Source of the DNA: an uncultured Archangium sp. | GTDB taxonomy: Bacteria > Myxococcota > Myxococcia > Myxococcales > Myxococcaceae | Direction of reading: 5' to 3' | Assembly (NCBI GenBank): GCA_937875615.1 | Contig: CALNBU010000858.1 | Coordinates: 1-6,568, forward strand | Length of the DNA: 6,568 bases | Part shown: piece by piece, positions 5,931 through 6,568 of the stretch | Numbering within the stretch: the first letter of the stretch is position 1 | Layout of the letters: each line of letters begins with the position of its first letter | Notes under the pieces: model-generated | Told to the model about the DNA's origin: nothing | Databases searched by the model: none | The model's input: only the letters and a program-made list of their open reading frames with translations | Made by a program: the position numbers and the translations under genes

Positions 5931-6439
5931 AGCGGCTGCTCCCGCTCCTGCTGCTGAGCGCGTGCGCCCTCGACAACTCCCTCGGAGGCAGCGTCAGCGA
6001 GCTGTTCCCGCTCGACATCTCCGGCGCGGAGGTGGCCCGCAACCACGAGGCGGTGCAGGTGACGTACTTCAGGAACCGCGGCGTCTTCCTCGACGTGGTG
6101 GCCCGCGTCTCGGTCTCGCTCCGCGTCGAGGGCGTCACCGAAGATGGCGGCGTGCCCTACGCGGCCTTCCCCGGCGAGCTGGAGGTCACCGGCGAGTACC
6201 AACCCGGCAACCCGCGCTGCGCCGTCACCCACGCTCCCGGCGGAGAGCCGGTGCGCAACCTGCCCCGCGTCGCGCGCGGCGACTTCATCATCACCTCGGG
6301 GGGCGGCGTCGGCGAAGAGACGGTGGGGAACTTCTCGGTGTTGTTCGACCAGGAGGGCGGAGATCTCGGCGGTGGCCGGACCCTCTTCGGCAACTTCCGC
6401 GGGGAGATGCGCGACGCCGGCTTCGGCGAGCTGCCCTGA
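5927..6439 (+). CDS. Small lipoprotein of unknown function, coupled to the propeller gene
   Basis: I do not recognise a named family. The 170-residue product begins MKRLLPLLLLSAC, a clean lipoprotein signal with Cys13 lipidated. The start of the mature chain (SELFPLDISGAEV, then NHEAVQVTYFRNRGVFLDVV, about 24-58) is followed by alternating strands at 60-90. A Gly-rich turn (SGGGVGEE, 124-131) comes next, and the end carries GGGRTLFGNFRGEMRDAGF (148-166). The pattern suggests an all-beta protein, and the last segment could be a closing hairpin of a small barrel. Cys99 is unpaired within the mature chain apart from the lipidated Cys. The ATGA overlap with the upstream gene means the two are co-transcribed and probably translated together. 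They may therefore act at the same membrane site, but no interaction motif can be pointed to. Confidence 0.8.
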   Translation: MKRLLPLLLLSACALDNSLGGSVSELFPLDISGAEVARNHEAVQVTYFRNRGVFLDVVARVSVSLRVEGVTEDGGVPYAAFPGELEVTGEYQPGNPRCAVTHAPGGEPVRNLPRVARGDFIITSGGGVGEETVGNFSVLFDQEGGDLGGGRTLFGNFRGEMRDAGFGELP

Positions 6440-6456
6440 GGAATTTTTACCCACAT

Positions 6457-6485
6457 TTGCACACGGCTCACGGACTGACTACGAA
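6457..6485 (+). promoter_or_regulatory. Sigma-70-like promoter candidate upstream of the last gene
   Basis: TTGCAC (6457-6462) and TACGAA (6480-6485) are separated by exactly 17 bases. An AT-richer tract (6441-6458) lies just upstream, which stands out in this GC-rich window and could act as an UP element. The -10 box matches the consensus at only three of six positions. Confidence 0.35.
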
Positions 6486-6500
6486 GCCTGTCCTTCAGGC
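6486..6500 (+). other. Small hairpin in the leader of the last gene
   Basis: GCCTG, a TCCTT loop and CAGGC form a 5-bp stem immediately after the promoter candidate and 16 bases before the ATG at 6517. It could be a 5'-end stabilising hairpin or a small operator. It is short enough to be chance. Confidence 0.25.
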
Positions 6501-6516
6501 CGGCTGATACCTCACC

Positions 6517-6568
6517 ATGATCTTTCGTAAACTTGCTGTCTTGACCGCGGTCGCATGCCTCACCGCAT
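6517..6568 (+). CDS. Start of an exported protein (cut off by window edge)
   Basis: Only 17 codons are visible: MIFRKLAVLTAVACLTA. This is a typical signal-peptide start, with Arg-Lys followed by a hydrophobic core. The Cys at position 14 could be part of a lipobox, but VAC followed by LTA may equally be mid-signal. Codons such as ATC TTT CGT AAA CTT GCT are AT-richer than those of the neighbours, which would keep the start region unstructured and is common in well-expressed genes. There is no strong Shine-Dalgarno. A promoter-like element precedes it, so it is probably not part of the upstream operon. No function can be given. Confidence 0.5.
   Translation, partial: MIFRKLAVLTAVACLTA

Noticed and set aside
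6415..6448. Hairpin CGCCG-GCTT-CGGCG followed later by a run of five T, as a terminator
   Set aside because: About 15 bases separate stem and T-run, and the stem lies within codons of the lipoprotein gene, so the geometry is wrong for an intrinsic terminator.

Overview
The window is very GC-rich, with G or C at most third codon positions. Genes are tightly packed and nearly every product is exported or a lipoprotein. One lipoprotein has a Gly-rich linker just after its lipidated Cys. Together these suggest a myxobacterium (Myxococcota) or a close relative. This is an inference from style; there is no rRNA or marker gene here to prove it.

Layout, left to right. (1) Minus strand, 1-1127: a TolC-family outer-membrane efflux lipoprotein, cut off by the left edge. 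Upstream of it on the same strand, at 1185-1631, is a small lipoprotein with an ASH/'choice-of-anchor D' beta-sandwich. (2) Plus strand, 1660-2145: a small Cys-containing lipoprotein of unknown role, divergent from the previous gene with only 28 bp between start codons. (3) Minus strand, 4430-2155: a two-gene operon. It encodes a Tat-exported gluconate 2-dehydrogenase subunit 3-like protein and, translationally coupled to it through TGATG, a GMC-family FAD oxidoreductase with no signal peptide. This is the small-subunit plus catalytic-subunit arrangement of periplasmic FAD dehydrogenases. (4) Plus strand, 4548-6439: a lipoprotein with seven recurring blade-like motifs (probable seven-bladed beta-propeller), overlapping by ATGA a second small lipoprotein of unknown family. 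(5) From 6440 an AT-richer patch with a promoter-like element leads into the first 17 codons of another exported protein, cut off by the right edge.

How it fits together. The oxidoreductase pair should be exported together by the Tat pathway: the small subunit carries the twin-arginine signal and the flavoprotein rides along. The flavoprotein has a four-Cys cluster where related dehydrogenases bind an Fe-S cluster, but by eye it lacks the usual GMC catalytic His and its Asn/His partner. No cytochrome subunit lies in the window. The propeller operon is divergent from the oxidoreductase operon across a short region holding an imperfect inverted repeat and a 10-bp direct repeat, so the two may be co-regulated. 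No mobile element, CRISPR array, tRNA or rRNA was seen, and no stretch longer than 300 bases lacks a gene.
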